This document shows positions 1 to 11,724 of a stretch of 64,000 nucleotides of DNA, in pieces. The DNA is from Nectonema munidae. Its lineage: Eukaryota > Nematomorpha > Nectonematoida > Nectonematidae. Position 1 is the stretch's first letter. Each line of letters begins with the position of its first letter. A program made the position numbers and the translations under genes. The stretch is taken from the NCBI GenBank assembly GCA_030549495.1, contig JAUIRK010001056.1, positions 1,107,501-1,171,500 of the forward strand, in the 5' to 3' direction. The notes beneath the pieces are model-generated. The model was not told the DNA's origin. It searched no databases and was given only the letters and a program-made list of their open reading frames with translations.

Positions 1-26
1 AAATAGGCTGCTTGATAATTTAAATA

Positions 27-302
27 CTACAAGGTTTGTATCAAAAATGAATTAAATATTTTAAAAACATTTGAATCATTTTTATATCCTTTCTGGGGAC
101 CAGGAGGAAAAGGAGAAAAATCTCTGCTGTTCAAACTTTCAACTCTTCCCCTGAGAGTAGTTTGAAGTGACCAAGAATACTCTTTTGAGTCTGGAGCTAC
201 TAGATTATGATCCATTTCTTCAGAAATATGAAGTAAAGAAGTAGAAGAACGTGTGCTTGCTTCGCTTAAAGAAAAATTAGAACTTTCCTGAGAACTTGAC
301 AT
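27..302 (-). CDS. Possible coding exon, unknown protein
   Basis: An open frame starting MSSSQESSNFSLSEASTRSS. Its Ser-rich composition and higher GC than the surroundings are more gene-like than neighbouring frames, and it passes through SPFPPGPQKG. I do not recognise a family. No convincing donor is visible, and it ends at a stop at the window edge, so it could be a first exon of a neighbouring gene or transposon sequence. Confidence 0.3.
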   Translation of the reverse strand: MSSSQESSNFSLSEASTRSSTSLLHISEEMDHNLVAPDSKEYSWSLQTTLRGRVESLNSRDFSPFPPGPQKGYKNDSNVFKIFNSFLIQTL

Positions 303-938
303 GACTCAAAAGTAAAGATATGTTTACAATCAATATCACAAAGTTCAACTTTTTTCAGCCATTAATGAAGCATGTCATAAACATTTTGTTCATTGGTTAT
401 ATAGCATTATTATTGTTGTTGTTATTTTCCTCATCAATAGTAAAGACGCGTGGTTTCATATGATAATGATATGTTAAGATATCTTAACTATTTGAATGAT
501 ATGTTAAGTTCTTCATTCGTTACCACTTTAAAATTTTTGGTTTTAATAAAAGCCTTGATTTTTGAATCAGTGATTGAAGTATCTTCAAAAAAATTTAAAA
601 TTTTTTTATACTTTTCAATTGAAACAATGTGTGAATTTGATGATTGATTTTGCAAAAATTTGTTCATGTGATTTTGATGTAAAACAAAATCAGAAGTTTC
701 TTGATTTTCACAATTGAAATTCATTATAATGTTTTAAATTGAAAAGAAATAAGAAATAATTAGAAAAAAAATATAATTTCTTAAAAAGTTTCGAAAATAT
801 GAAATATGATATGAAAATATATAAAAGAAAACTATGAATTTAGAAGTTTTAAATATGACTAAAAGTAATTTAAATCATAAAAAAATAATTAAATAAAAAA
901 ATTCTAAAATACGTATTATTTTTTTAAAGCTTTTCTTA
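303..938. other. AT-rich stretch with one weak frame
   Basis: A 78-codon minus frame at 488-724 contains KYKKILNFFEDTSITDSK and has a slightly protein-like composition. I could not place it in a family. Otherwise I see nothing. Confidence 0.25.
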
Positions 939-1268
939 TTACTCAAGTATATATAAAATGGCTAAAAACCCTACTTCGCGCAAAATCCTTACTTTGCGCA
1001 GAATACCATCAATATAAATATTTTCGATTGTTGTACCTTGATTTAAATAATTAAAAATTTTGCCATGAAATACTATGAGTCTTTTATTTGATGGAACATA
1101 TTTGTCCAGTTGTAAAAATGGTACCCCATTTATTGTTTGGTATTTTTCGGGGATTGTAAAGGTAATCAATTTTGGGGGATTTAATCTTTTTTTATTGTAT
1201 CGAATTCTTCGGAGAATTGTTTGTCTTGATGATGTACTTTCTCTATCATTCTGAGTTAAGATTGACAA
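939..1268 (-). mobile_element. MULE-type DNA transposase fragment
   Basis: The minus frame contains FTIPEKYQTINGVPFLQLD, NKRLIVFHGKIFNYLNQG and IYIDGILRKV. This follows the start of MULE transposases (F.IP..YQT...G..FL..D, then R...F....L..L, then DGTFK..P..F..LY). Here DGTFK has become DGILRK, so the first catalytic Asp is still visible. The rest of the catalytic core is not seen. No terminal repeats were found. Confidence 0.5.
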
Positions 1269-2099
1269 GTTATCTCTAAAAAATTTTTTTTAATTAAAAG
1301 TTATATTTCTTCAAAAAATTACTGATAAATAGGGCTGGTTGCTTTCATAGAGTTTTCTGCCTGATCTTTGATTTTTCTATTGAATTCAGCCACTCTTTCA
1401 TTTATTTTATCATGATTGTGTGATACAATTTTGAGTGGTGTCTTGGCTGCATTTTTTTGTAGATAATTCTTTCTAAAATTTGTAATAAATTAAAAAAATC
1501 CCTCATAATAAAACTTATATGTGTTATTGATCACTACTCTCATAAACCTATAATTTTTAGAAGTAAAAATACAAAAAAATTAGAAAAATAAAATTTAAAT
1601 AAGCAAAAAACCAATCTATCTAATAATTATTTATAAAGTAAGATTACATTATTTAAAAAAAATTAATTATTTTTTAACATTTTAATAAAAAAACTATCAT
1701 ATATTTTATTGAGTTTATAAAAAAAAATGTTTAATTGCAAAGTATCTAACGTTTTCAGATGTAAAAATAGTTATATTAAACTTTCAAACTGTTCTAAACG
1801 TAATTCTAAGCATGTATTCAAATAGAATTTAAAAAACTCAATTTATAAAAAATCAAAAAACTATTTATTTAATTAGTGCTAGAATAAATATGAAAATTTT
1901 ATTAAAGTTAATATAAAAATAGCTTCAAAAATTAACTTAAAATAAAAAAGTTTACCTGGACACGATGGTCTTAATAATAATGTAAAGTACTAAAAAACTC
2001 TTTTTTTTTAAAATATAAGTAACCTTCAATAAGCATCTTCAAATGAAACAAATTAAGAAAGAAAAAAATAAAGCAAGAAAAAAAATAATTATAATAAAG
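1269..2099. other. AT-rich, no gene seen
   Basis: Very AT-rich sequence with A and T runs. No convincing frame, repeat boundary or RNA gene was found. Confidence 0.5.
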
Positions 2100-2109
2100 A
2101 GTTATGAAA

Positions 2110-2425
2110 ATAATGATAGTGAGAAGTGAGGTATAGTAAAACATGTGTGGTAGTGAAGTGATGAGGAAAATAAATGCTTCTTTTATTAGTAGCAAACCAT
2201 ATGCGGCAAAATCAAAAAAAAGAAAAATGTTCAGTTCAGACACTTAAAAATTGTCTGCCTTTCCCCTTCCACACTAATTATTGTGAATAAGTGTGAAAAT
2301 GTGATGTGAGAAGTGAATGTGTGGCAGTGAAATGATGAGGAAAATAAATGCTTCTTGCGTAGAAAGCAAACCATATGCATCAAATGCAGCAAGATAAAAA
2401 AAAGAAAAATTTCAATTCTTCTCCA
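2110..2425. repeat. Tandem duplication, unit about 175 bp
   Basis: The block containing GAGGAAAATAAATGCTTCTT, GCAAACCATATGC and AAAAAAAGAAAAAT occurs twice in direct order, near 2165 and near 2337. Short minus frames here arise from the repeat itself. Confidence 0.6.
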
Positions 2426-2429
2426 CATT

Positions 2430-3085
2430 CAATGCTTCTCCGTTTAACGAATTGATTACTGTGATTGATATAAAAACTGCATGTTTTAGATGTTGCAATA
2501 TGTGGTAGTTTGCAATTGATACATGTGATCTTGGTTGAGTCGTTTGAGAGTGTACAAGATGTTAGTGAATGTCCTCGGTTGCCGCAGTGAGCGCAGTTTG
2601 GGGATGAGGCATTACATTTTTGTTTCAAGTGGCCATATTTAAGGCAATTTTCACATTGTTTTGTTCTGGGTTTAAAAAGATTTAGGGTTAACAAATTATA
2701 TCCTAGGAATACTTTTGGTTGATTGCGGAGATATTGAAATAGTTCAGGATTGTTTGGCTCAATTAGTGCAGTGTAGGAGAAGGTTCCTTCTTTGCCTAGT
2801 TGGATAGGGTTTACTAATTTTCCCATACTTTTGAGGTTTTCGTTTTGTTCTTCTAATGTGGCTGTAAGATCATTAATATTAATGTCTTTAGGTATACCTC
2901 TTAGAATAAATTTGGGTATTGGAGTGGGTATGTCACAAACGTTGACGCCGTTTTTTAAGAGAGAGGATTTAGCTGCTGCTTTTTGTTGTGAATTTTTAAA
3001 TTGAAAGTAGATGGTGCCTGTATGTGAGGATCTGGTTTTAGTGAAAGAGAGGGAGTTATTTTTGGTTTCAAGACCTTTAACCCTA
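2430..3085 (-). mobile_element. Jockey-like LINE, ORF1 fragment
   Basis: On the minus strand an open frame runs from about 3085 (truncated at a G/C homopolymer) down to 2380. It carries the features of LINE ORF1 proteins of the Jockey/I group: a region reading KFILRGIPKDININDL, then three zinc knuckles in series: CENCLKYGHLKQKC, CAHCGNRGHSLTSC and CINCKLPHIATSKTC. The frame loses similarity after EECGEE-like residues near 2415 and then reads A/T-rich flank. No reverse transcriptase ORF follows, so this is a dead fragment. Confidence 0.8.
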
Positions 3086-3093
3086 TTAGTGCT

Positions 3094-3132
3094 GGGGGGG
3101 GGGGTGGCGTAAAACTCCCCCCCCCCCCCTTC
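3094..3132. repeat. Poly-G / poly-C pair
   Basis: A run of about 10 G and, 13-15 bases on, a run of about 12 C, able to form a hairpin. It sits between the LINE fragment and the first tandem array. Confidence 0.7.
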
Positions 3133-3159
3133 GCTAAAAAATTAATTGTAGAAAATTGG

Positions 3160-4560
3160 CTGAATCATATCCCTTCAAATTTTGTGACTTTTCCTAAAAT
3201 GCGGTTTACTTCTGAAAATTGTCTCCAAAAACATTCCCTCACATTTTACATAAAATATATGTGTTATACTAAATCGGCCATGCTGGTTTCATTTCAGGAC
3301 TCATTTTTTACGTTTAGGATCTGAAAATACCTATAAGTGTTAATCAAATTTGCGGTTTACTTCTAAAAATTATATCCAAAAACATTCATTCAAATTTTAC
3401 AATGAAATATATCTGTTATACTAAATCGGCCATGCTGGTTTCATTTCAGGACTCATTTTTTACGTTTAGGATCTGAAAATACCTATAAGTGTTAATCAAA
3501 TTTGCGGTTTACTTCTAAAAATTATATCTAAAAACATTCATTCAAATTTTACAATGAAATATATGTTTTTATACCAAATCAACCATGCTGTTATCATTTC
3601 TAAACTCATTTTTCACATTTAGAGGTTTTAAAATATTTGTCAATGTCAATCAAATTTTCGGTTTACTTCTAAAAGCTATCTCCAAAAATATTCTCCCAAT
3701 TTTACATGAAATAAATGTTTTTATACCAAATCAATGTTTTCACTATATTTCTGTTTTCATTTCTGAACTCATTTTTTACATTTAGGATGTGAAAACACCT
3801 ATAAGTGTTAATGAAATTTGCGGTTTACTTCTAAAAATTCTCTCCAAAAACATTCATTCAAATTTTACAATTAAATATATGTTTTTATACCAAATCAACC
3901 ATGCTAGTTTCATTTATGAACTCAATTTTTGCAGTTTGAATTTGAAAATACCTATAAGTATCAATCAAATTTGCGTTTAGTTCTAAAATTAGTTTTCAAA
4001 AATATTGATTCAAATTTTACGTGAAATATATGTTTTTATAGCAAATAGATCATGATGATTTCATTTCTGAACACAGTTTTCGCATTTAGAGGTTTTACTG
4101 CCAGTGTCAATCAAATTTGCGGTTTATGTCGTAAAACTATTCCCAAAATATTCTCTCTAATTTTACATGAAATATTTATTTTTTTATACCAATTCGACCA
4201 TGATAATTTTTATTTCTGAAATCATTTTTTGCATTTAGAGGTCTTAAATGTCTGAAAGTGTCAATCAAATCTTCGATTTACGTCTAATGTCTACAGAAAT
4301 ATTTTTGAAATTTAAATAAAATATCTGTTTTTATGCCAAATGGAAGATGCTGGTTTCATTTTTGGACTCAGTTTTGGCATTTATGGTTTTAAAATATCTG
4401 AAAGCTTCAATCAGATTTGCGATTTACTTCTAGATACTGTCTTCAAAAATATTTTCAAAAAAATAAAATATCTGTTTTATACCAAATTGACTATGCTTAT
4501 TTTATTTCTGTACTGGATTTTGGATAATACGGTTAAAAAAATATCTTGAAGTGGCAATTG
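3160..4560. repeat. Decayed tandem array, ~150-bp unit, about nine copies
   Basis: The phrase GCGGTTTACTTCT recurs, progressively altered, near 3201, 3353, 3503, 3660, 3821, 3972, 4120, 4275 and 4419. Each unit also holds a CCATGCTGGTTTCATTTC-like block. Units 1-3 are almost identical; later ones have drifted. The short plus-strand frames inside are the repeat read in phase and are not genes. Confidence 0.9.
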
Positions 4561-5390
4561 AATTAGTAATGTATGCCTGAAAATCAGTTCTGTAAAAAAA
4601 TTCAAAAAATGACTGCATATTAGATATATAGTGAAAATATACTTTTTTTTTGTGTATTTTGGCTTATAATACTTTCTACAATCATCTTGAGTAACAAAAC
4701 GTATTATAAAATCTTTTGAAGATTAGTATGAGAGAAGGAAGTAAGTTGAAAACTAATTAAAAAGAGAACATGTGGTCAAAACAAATAATTAAAAAAAATA
4801 TGTATCTTGACTAAATGGAAGATCTACCATGTTCTAATGAACTATGAAGTGGGTTAATGTTATAATATTAGGTGCTTCAAAAAAGATTTTTATTGTGAAA
4901 AAGAGGTTTCTCTTTTACAAATGAAAAATATTTAAATCTATAGCTTATCATCTAGAATTACAATTATCATTTAACTAAGATGGGTAGGAAATCTGAAAAT
5001 TTAGAACCGGTCAGATTTATCAAAAATGGCACAGATGCCAATATGTGAGAATTTAGTCACTATCAAGATATTTTTAATTTAAATTGAATTTGTTCATTTT
5101 CCTTTTGCGTCAAAGAGAGAATTTTTTAGATGAAGAACATGGACAACTTTTTGTAGTTGAAAAATGATCATCATAGAATGAATAGCAAAATTACACACTG
5201 TAAATTATAATATAACGTAGGGACTATGAGCCGATAACGAATTTGTAGCCAAAAAGATGGAGGTCCTATCGAGATACATAATTTACTGACAAATAAAACA
5301 TTTTGAGTGAATTAACATCTAAAGTTGGTTTATTAAATAAATTAAGAAAATAATTACCAGAGAAATACTGCAAGTAGAAGTTATTTTTAT
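4561..5390. other. Unique AT-rich DNA between the arrays
   Basis: No frame above background, no repeat and no RNA gene was seen. Confidence 0.5.
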
Positions 5391-5394
5391 GTTT

Positions 5395-6330
5395 ATATAT
5401 TTGACATTGATTTACAGGTTTAATAGATTTTTTTGATTTCATAAAAAATGAACATCACCATTAAATTCTACATACTTGAAATGTATAAAAAAACTTTTTA
5501 TAAGAATAAAAATTTTAATTTTGACATGGGCTGTCATATTTAAATTATTTTTTTGTTAGGTTTAACTAATTTTTATAAAAAAAAAAGGAATATCACCAGT
5601 AAACACAATTTACTTGAAAATGGGTATATGCGTGTAAAAAATTTTCGAATAAAATGTTTATTTTTGAGATAAATCAATTTTTATGACATTTTTGATTTTT
5701 CATAAAAAATGAATATCACCACCGAATTACGCATGCTTAAAATGGGTATATATGTGTAAAAAACTTTATATTATTACTTAGATAAACAGTTTCTTTTTAA
5801 GATGAGCTGTCATATATAAATCAATTTTTTGATAGTTTAATTGATTTTTATAAAAAAATGAATATCACCGCTGAATTCAGCATAGTTGAAAATGGGTATA
5901 TACGTGTAAAAAACTTTATATATTTATTTAGATAAAAAGTTCTTTTTGAGATGAGCTGTCATATTTAGATCAATTTTTTGATAGGTTTGATTGATTTTCA
6001 TAAAAAATGAATAACACCACTGAATTCAGCATATTTGAAAATGGGTATATGTGTAAAAAACTTTATATAATTATTTAGATAGAAAGTTCCTTTTTGAGAT
6101 GAGCTATCACATTTAGATCAATTTTTTGACAGGTTTGATTGATTTAAAATGGGTATATATGTGTAAAAAACATTATATAATTATTTAAATAAAAAGCTTC
6201 TTTTTGAGATGAGCTGTCAAATATAAATCAATTTTTCACAGGTTTGATTGATTTTGATAAAAAAAATGGACAACACTACTGAATTCAGCATAGTTGAAAT
6301 ATATATGTAAAAATTTAATTTTAAATTTTC
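5395..6330. repeat. Second tandem array, ~130-150-bp unit
   Basis: AAAAAATGAATATCACC recurs near 5443, 5580, 5703, 5852, 6001 and 6259. It alternates with GGGTATATACGTGTAAAAAAC and GAGATGAGCTGTCATATTTA blocks. There are six or seven units, one shortened near 6110. The sequence is unrelated to the first array. Confidence 0.88.
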
Positions 6331-8369
6331 AGTTTAAAAACTTGAGCTTATACGTGTAAGAAGCTATTTTTGACCTGTAGCTAATAGGATGTGTAGCTTC
6401 AACCTCATACTCTTTAAAACCATTACAATTTTTATAATCAACAAGAGTAAATTTTTCTAGTAATCCACCAACAACCTCATGAACGCATTCTATTTTTGGA
6501 TTGTGCTCGTTAAAACTTTAAGGTAAACAAAGAAATAAATAGAAGTCCCTTACCTTATTTACTTATAATTATCACTTAATTTGTCACAAAGTCTTCCATT
6601 ATTGAATCTAATGATTGTATAATATTAGAGCAGCTAATACATACGTGTTGCAGTTTGTAGGACTAAGAGGGACATACCTAAAAATGCCATCTCCGCAGAT
6701 AATAATATGTGGTGCAGATTAAACTTGGGACTTTATAGCACTTTCATATAAAGCATGAACATTAAATAGGTTAAAAACTGTCAAGATGAGTATTCTCAAT
6801 AATACCTAATGTAATTGAAGTTCATGCGTGAGTGACAGTAGTCTATAATTGTGTCTTTCTTTATATTACTCTCATTCAAATGAGTGGACGGGCTGGCTCC
6901 ATTTGAGAATACTGAGAGCAGCAATTTGAACACTGCTTTAAGATACTATTTAAGTATATAATTTTTTAATTCTAAAAACCAAACATTTTTTCAGCACTCC
7001 ACTTATTTGCCATAAAACCGGTAAGAAATGAGAAATATTGTTTTTACTTTAGACAAAAAATTTTAGTTCCTATTATGGGCAGAAAAAAATCAAAATAGGC
7101 CGTGCATCATCATTGATAAATATTTTTATAAATTTTTTTTCATAGAGCTACCATTTATAGTACTTTGGCATATTATATAAGCAAACTTGTTCAAAATAAA
7201 AAATACCTTAGCAAAAATGTATAAGCTACAATAGCGCCAAAGGTGTGTCGATATAGTTAGACGATAAAATGATAACTATTTATAGGTGTAATAAAATGAA
7301 GTAAAAGAAGCCACTCTCAATTTTTCCAATTTAATTGATGTAGGAATCCAAAATCCGCTTGTAATTTGGTTATTGTCAAATTCAAGTGAGAAAAGCTTCT
7401 TAATTTCTCTTTCTTAATGACTTAGTAGAGGCAAAGAAAGGTCGTGGTGTCGAAAAAAAATATAGCTTAACTACCATATATAATATTGCATTACATTCTT
7501 CTACCATGAAAATAGAGGAATAAAAAGATGCAACTGGTGAGGTTATAAAAAAGATAGAAAAATTCCAATGTTTTGTCAACCTTGTAAAAAATGCTTGCCC
7601 TGAACATTTTATCTCTTATTGTTGTAATTGTGAAGAAATATTTGTTTTCAAAAGTAATTTGGGTATTTATATGGATTTTCTAACAATTGACAAATGAGAG
7701 TTTATATGAAAAATTTAAAAGCAAATTTATTTTTCAAGAAAATAAAATTTAAAAGAATGCATAAAAGTATAAAAAATAAAGAAGCAATAATAATAATAAT
7801 GATGAATGTAATAAATTAAAACAAAAAAGCTAAAAATATATCACTGTGAAAACTAAATTTTCCGAAATTTCTCCTAAAAAAGGGAGAAAATGAGTAACAA
7901 AGGATAGTAGTGTTAGTGAGACAGAGTTAGGTGATGTTGCGTGTGACCAGCAAAGAAGGAAGGATATAAGAACTTAACCAAAACAATAACTTGTCAGCCT
8001 CTTCAAAAACTTGAATCGATCTGAGCGTTCTTCTTTTGGAGCCATCAACATCGGCACTTGATTTTTTATTTCAATTTTAATCTTAAATTAGAAGCCAGTG
8101 AGAAAGATGCAAATTAGAATGCGCGAAAAGATCAGAGGTTTTTTGTGTGTGTAAACCCTACTAATTTTGTGTAATGATTTTTTGTTGTAAAATTGTCAAT
8201 AAAAATTTAAAAGGAATAAAGGAGGGCTTCCCAAAAGGGAAGACAAAAAAAAAGAAGAATAGGTAATTTTTTAAAATTATTAAATTGATTCTGTAAAAAT
8301 TAGATACTTGGAAATCTAGCCCGTCGTCTTCTCTTCTACCACCTCCTTACTCACTAATAATTCATTGGA
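6331..8369. other. Unique DNA upstream of the viral fossil
   Basis: No supported gene. The sequence from about 7900 is a little less AT-rich, but no family is recognisable. Confidence 0.4.
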
Positions 8370-9485
8370 ATGGAAACGAATACCTTACAAAGTTGCCAGG
8401 CACTAATGTTGCAAGGTGTCTCTAGTAGTGAGGTATTATCGCCTGAAGACTATAACATCAAAGTACAAAATGGTGAGTGTACACTGGAAATCATCAACAT
8501 AGACGGTTCAGACACTGCTACTGTGAATATCTGGACCACTACGCCAGCACTGGCTAAAGCAATCTCTTTCAAACCCAGGACTCCCGATGATTTACTTTCT
8601 ATTTTGTTGTCTTATATATTCATCTTAACGAAAAAGGCTGTCACATCAGTGTATTGACAAAGAACATACAGATCGTTTAGAACCTAGACAACACCAACAA
8701 TTCACATACCAGGCATATAGCGTCCTCCACTATGCTTTAAGACAGTACAAGATAAAGAGAGGTTTTGACTGCGCAGCTCGAAAGTGCTTTAACAAAATCC
8801 TAGCAACTTTATCGCTGAAAGCAAGCTTGTTCAATTTGGCATCATTCTATATGGATATCGATGCAGAACAAAAATTTATTGATCTTTGCGCCTCTCATCT
8901 AAACCCAAAAGCAATCTTAAGTTGGGCTCGTTCTGATTCCGCACCTGGAATCATTCATGAAATAAAATCTCAGCTCCTCATGATCTCCAATGGGTCCGGG
9001 ATGAAAGCAATTTCTGTGGTAGAGGAATTCTTGTTATCACGAAGTCCCGTCTTCTTTATCCCTGAAGTTATGAAGGAGGCCTCCGTATTTCGAATAGCTT
9101 TGCAATCAACAAGAAAGAAACATGCAAATAATTTTGAATATCTTAGAATTGACAACCCAGCTGCTCTGACCCCTTGCGTTCCTCACGCTTCCCTACATTG
9201 TATTACGCAGCCATCCAACACGCTAAAAAGTACCAAAGGTTGAATGCAGACTTTATCTGTAGGGACGAACGTGTAGCGGCTCACCTTAAAGTAAGAGTTA
9301 CGAATCTGCTTAAAATGGAAATCCCCAAAGAAGAAGTAACAGTCCCAAGAAGTCACCAACACGAATTAGATCAATGGGGTATAAGTGATTCTTATGCGCT
9401 AAAAATGTGCTTATGTACTTCTGAAACTGGATCAGTAGACAAAACATTCGAATTGATAAAAGAAATTCTGAAGAAAAGTCAATAG
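8370..9485 (+). pseudogene. Endogenous borna/nyamivirus-like nucleoprotein (fossil)
   Basis: A stretch of about 1.1 kb reads as a nucleoprotein of a non-segmented negative-strand RNA virus (order Mononegavirales). The middle and C-terminal parts follow the bornavirus N protein residue by residue at many positions in my recalled alignment, and Nyamiviridae and related invertebrate families are equally plausible. It is broken, with roughly two to three interruptions, and no other viral gene is seen nearby. It has clearly higher GC than its surroundings and no introns. This is the known pattern of viral mRNA copied into a host genome by LINE machinery; an A-rich run about 160 bases downstream could be a trace of a poly(A) tail. 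Age: old enough to have decayed, young enough to be easily readable. Confidence 0.75.
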
Positions 9486-9817
9486 TAAGTCTTTCTTGTC
9501 AACATGATACTCCATATTTGCTCCTTATTCAACTAATATTAGTGCAATTTTAATTTACTCCTTTTATGCTATTAAACTCTGTTATATTTAAAGTTGTTTT
9601 ACTATATACTTTATTTGTTGTTAGATAGATTCAAATATATAGTTTTTAGAAAAAAAAAAAGTGATAGATAGTAAAAGATATTTTTTTTAACTTTGATAGA
9701 TATTATTAGGTAATTCATTTAACTAATACATACTTTTATCATAGAAAGCAAAAAAGATACACTTGGACGCATCCAAATGGAAAGCATAGGAACTGCATTG
9801 ATTATGTATGTATCAAT
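9486..9817. other. AT-rich spacer after the viral fossil
   Basis: Contains an A run at about 9650-9660 that may mark the end of the retrocopied viral message. Nothing else seen. Confidence 0.35.
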
Positions 9818-10320
9818 CAGGGGCGCACATTCTCAAAATTATTGGGGGGGGCGAAATTTTTTTCTTGCAATTTTCAAAATTGGTGGTCTGGAAATACCAC
9901 GGGAGACCAAATATTCAAGCAATCCTTTAAAATATAATGTATTCAGCGCATACCTAAAGTCCTAAATTTATAAGACTACTTTATATTTTTTTTTTACAAA
10001 ATTGATGAATTATACTATACTTCATGCGAAAATATTTTAATTAAATTTGCATATCGAATATGGTGCGGAGAAAAAATGCCCCCAAAAGTAGGAAAAAATG
10101 CCAAACAAAAAAAATTTCAAAAAATTATTAATTAAAATTTTTAAAAAAGATATGTCAAATAAAGATATTTTATAAAAAAAAATAGTTAACTTCATCTAAA
10201 ACATTTAAAATTTAATTAAAGTAAACTAAAAAACTCAGCATAAGACAATTTTTTAAATACAAAACAAATTTTTATAAAACAGTAAATATTTTTGGACTTT
10301 GTGTCAGGGGCGTAAATCGG

Positions 10321-10338
10321 GGGGGGGGGGGGGGGGGG
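10321..10338. repeat. Poly-G tract
   Basis: An uninterrupted run of about 18 G at a block junction inside copy A, a possible quadruplex-forming site and a likely sequencing-error hotspot. Confidence 0.85.
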
Positions 10339-11044
10339 ACATTCCCACAAATCTGCACCTTTGCTATTGTTTTCAAGAACTTTATAAAAAAAAAAACCCT
10401 ATAGATTAAGAAATTTTAGAAATTTAGCCTTTCAAAACGGTACCAAATAAAAATATTTATATAATTAAAAAAAAATCAAAAATTAGGAGGCATTTTTTCA
10501 GGGGGCATTTTTATCTACAACCATCGAATATACACTAGTTTAAAAAAATCTAAAATTGTTAGGGGGTGGAATAGGCTTTTCATTTGAAAAATGAAGTAGT
10601 CTACCAGGCACATTACAGGAATTGATGAAAGGAAATTTGATTCATAGAGAAAACAAATAAATGAGGGTTGGATAGTTTATATGAGTGAATGTAGTTTAAA
10701 GGCAAAGAGTCTACTAGACACCATGCGATGTTTATATAGAAAAATGTGATTGATTCAGGGGCAAGGGTATAAAATGAAGTTAATTGTGCAAACAAAAAAT
10801 TAAGATCGCATTATTTCATTTTACTCAGCATCATTCAAAAATAGTTTAAAAGCTAAATTGATACAAGCTACAAAAAGTAAAATAACTGTTAACATTTTGC
10901 AATGATTTGCCTTTTATAATAACTTTTAAGGAAAAAAAGTCTATCAGAAAAAGTTATAGAGCTTCAACAAAAACAAAAAAATTTTAGGGCATAACTTAAG
11001 TTTTTTGAAAACTAATTTGACGTATCCCCTACAGCATACTCTAT

Positions 11045-11197
11045 GGGTGGCATGGCAGGTTGGTTGAGATGATGGACTCAGCACGGAAGCCTCTGGATTC
11101 GATTCCTCATCGATACGAATTTGTTCATAGTTTGACATAAGCGGTACATCAGTGCCTTGTCAATGAAAATACATCCGCTGCACCTTACCTTTTACTC
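11045..11197 (+). mobile_element. tRNA-derived SINE (in copy A)
   Basis: Starts GGGTGGCATGGCAGGTTGG with an A-box-like segment. A B box, GGATTCGATTCC, lies about 50 bases on, followed by the family body ACATAAGCGGTACATCAGTG. The same SINE sits at the same place in copy C, so it was inserted before the long repeat spread. Confidence 0.8.
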
Positions 11198-11404
11198 AAA
11201 ATTGAAAAATTTGCTACATAATTAACATAAGAGAGAAAGGAAACAAAATAAACTAATAAAGCAATTTTCACTATTTTAAAATGGAACCGTCTGTTCTTAG
11301 AATAATTTCAAAATAATAGGAGGCATAAAGAATTAGAGTTTATTTGATATTTTCAAATTTTTATAAGCAGCAAAAGCCAACGTTAAAAAATTATTTAAAC
11401 TAAC

Positions 11405-11724
11405 GTTCGACAGACATTTTGCCCCATAGACAATTTGCCCCCTGACAAATTGTCTCATAGGCTATTAGTTTCATCCATCTTTGCTTATTATATGTGTAAA
11501 ATTATTTAAAAATTTTATATTCTTGTTTATTTTATCTCTATTAAATTATTTCAAATTAATCAATTTACCTCTTAATTTTTTAGAATTGTCCATGAGACAA
11601 AATGTCTTATGAAAATAACGGGGCGAATTGTCCATGAAACAAAATGTCTTATGAAAATAATGGGGCGAATTGTCCATGGGACGAACTGTCTTATGAAAAT
11701 AATGGGGCGAAATGTCCGAGGACC
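11405..11724. mobile_element. Small inverted-repeat element with exact 8-bp target duplication
   Basis: Flanked by AAACTAAC at 11397-11404 and 11725-11732. The ends are GTTCGACAGACATTTTGCCC and, on the other strand, GGTCCTCGGACATTTCGCCC. The inside holds about three direct copies of a ~42-bp unit (GAATTGTCCATGAGACAAAA). Eight-base duplications are typical of hAT elements. Copy C carries the same element with fewer internal units; copy B lacks it. Confidence 0.82.

Noticed and set aside
2430-3085. Retroviral or LTR-element Gag
   Set aside because: Three zinc knuckles in this spacing preceded by an ILRGIP-type domain fit LINE ORF1; no terminal repeats, protease or integrase are nearby.
3585-4549. 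Short plus-strand frames between 3.6 and 4.5 kb
   Set aside because: They are the ~150-bp tandem repeat read in phase, with hydrophobic AT-driven composition and no family.
3160-6330. CRISPR-like array
   Set aside because: The regular spacing is ~150 bp of related sequence without unique spacers, in animal DNA; these are tandem satellites.
11045-11197. tRNA gene
   Set aside because: The B box is good but the head cannot fold as a full tRNA, and the same unit recurs with a common non-tRNA body and target duplications, so it is a SINE.
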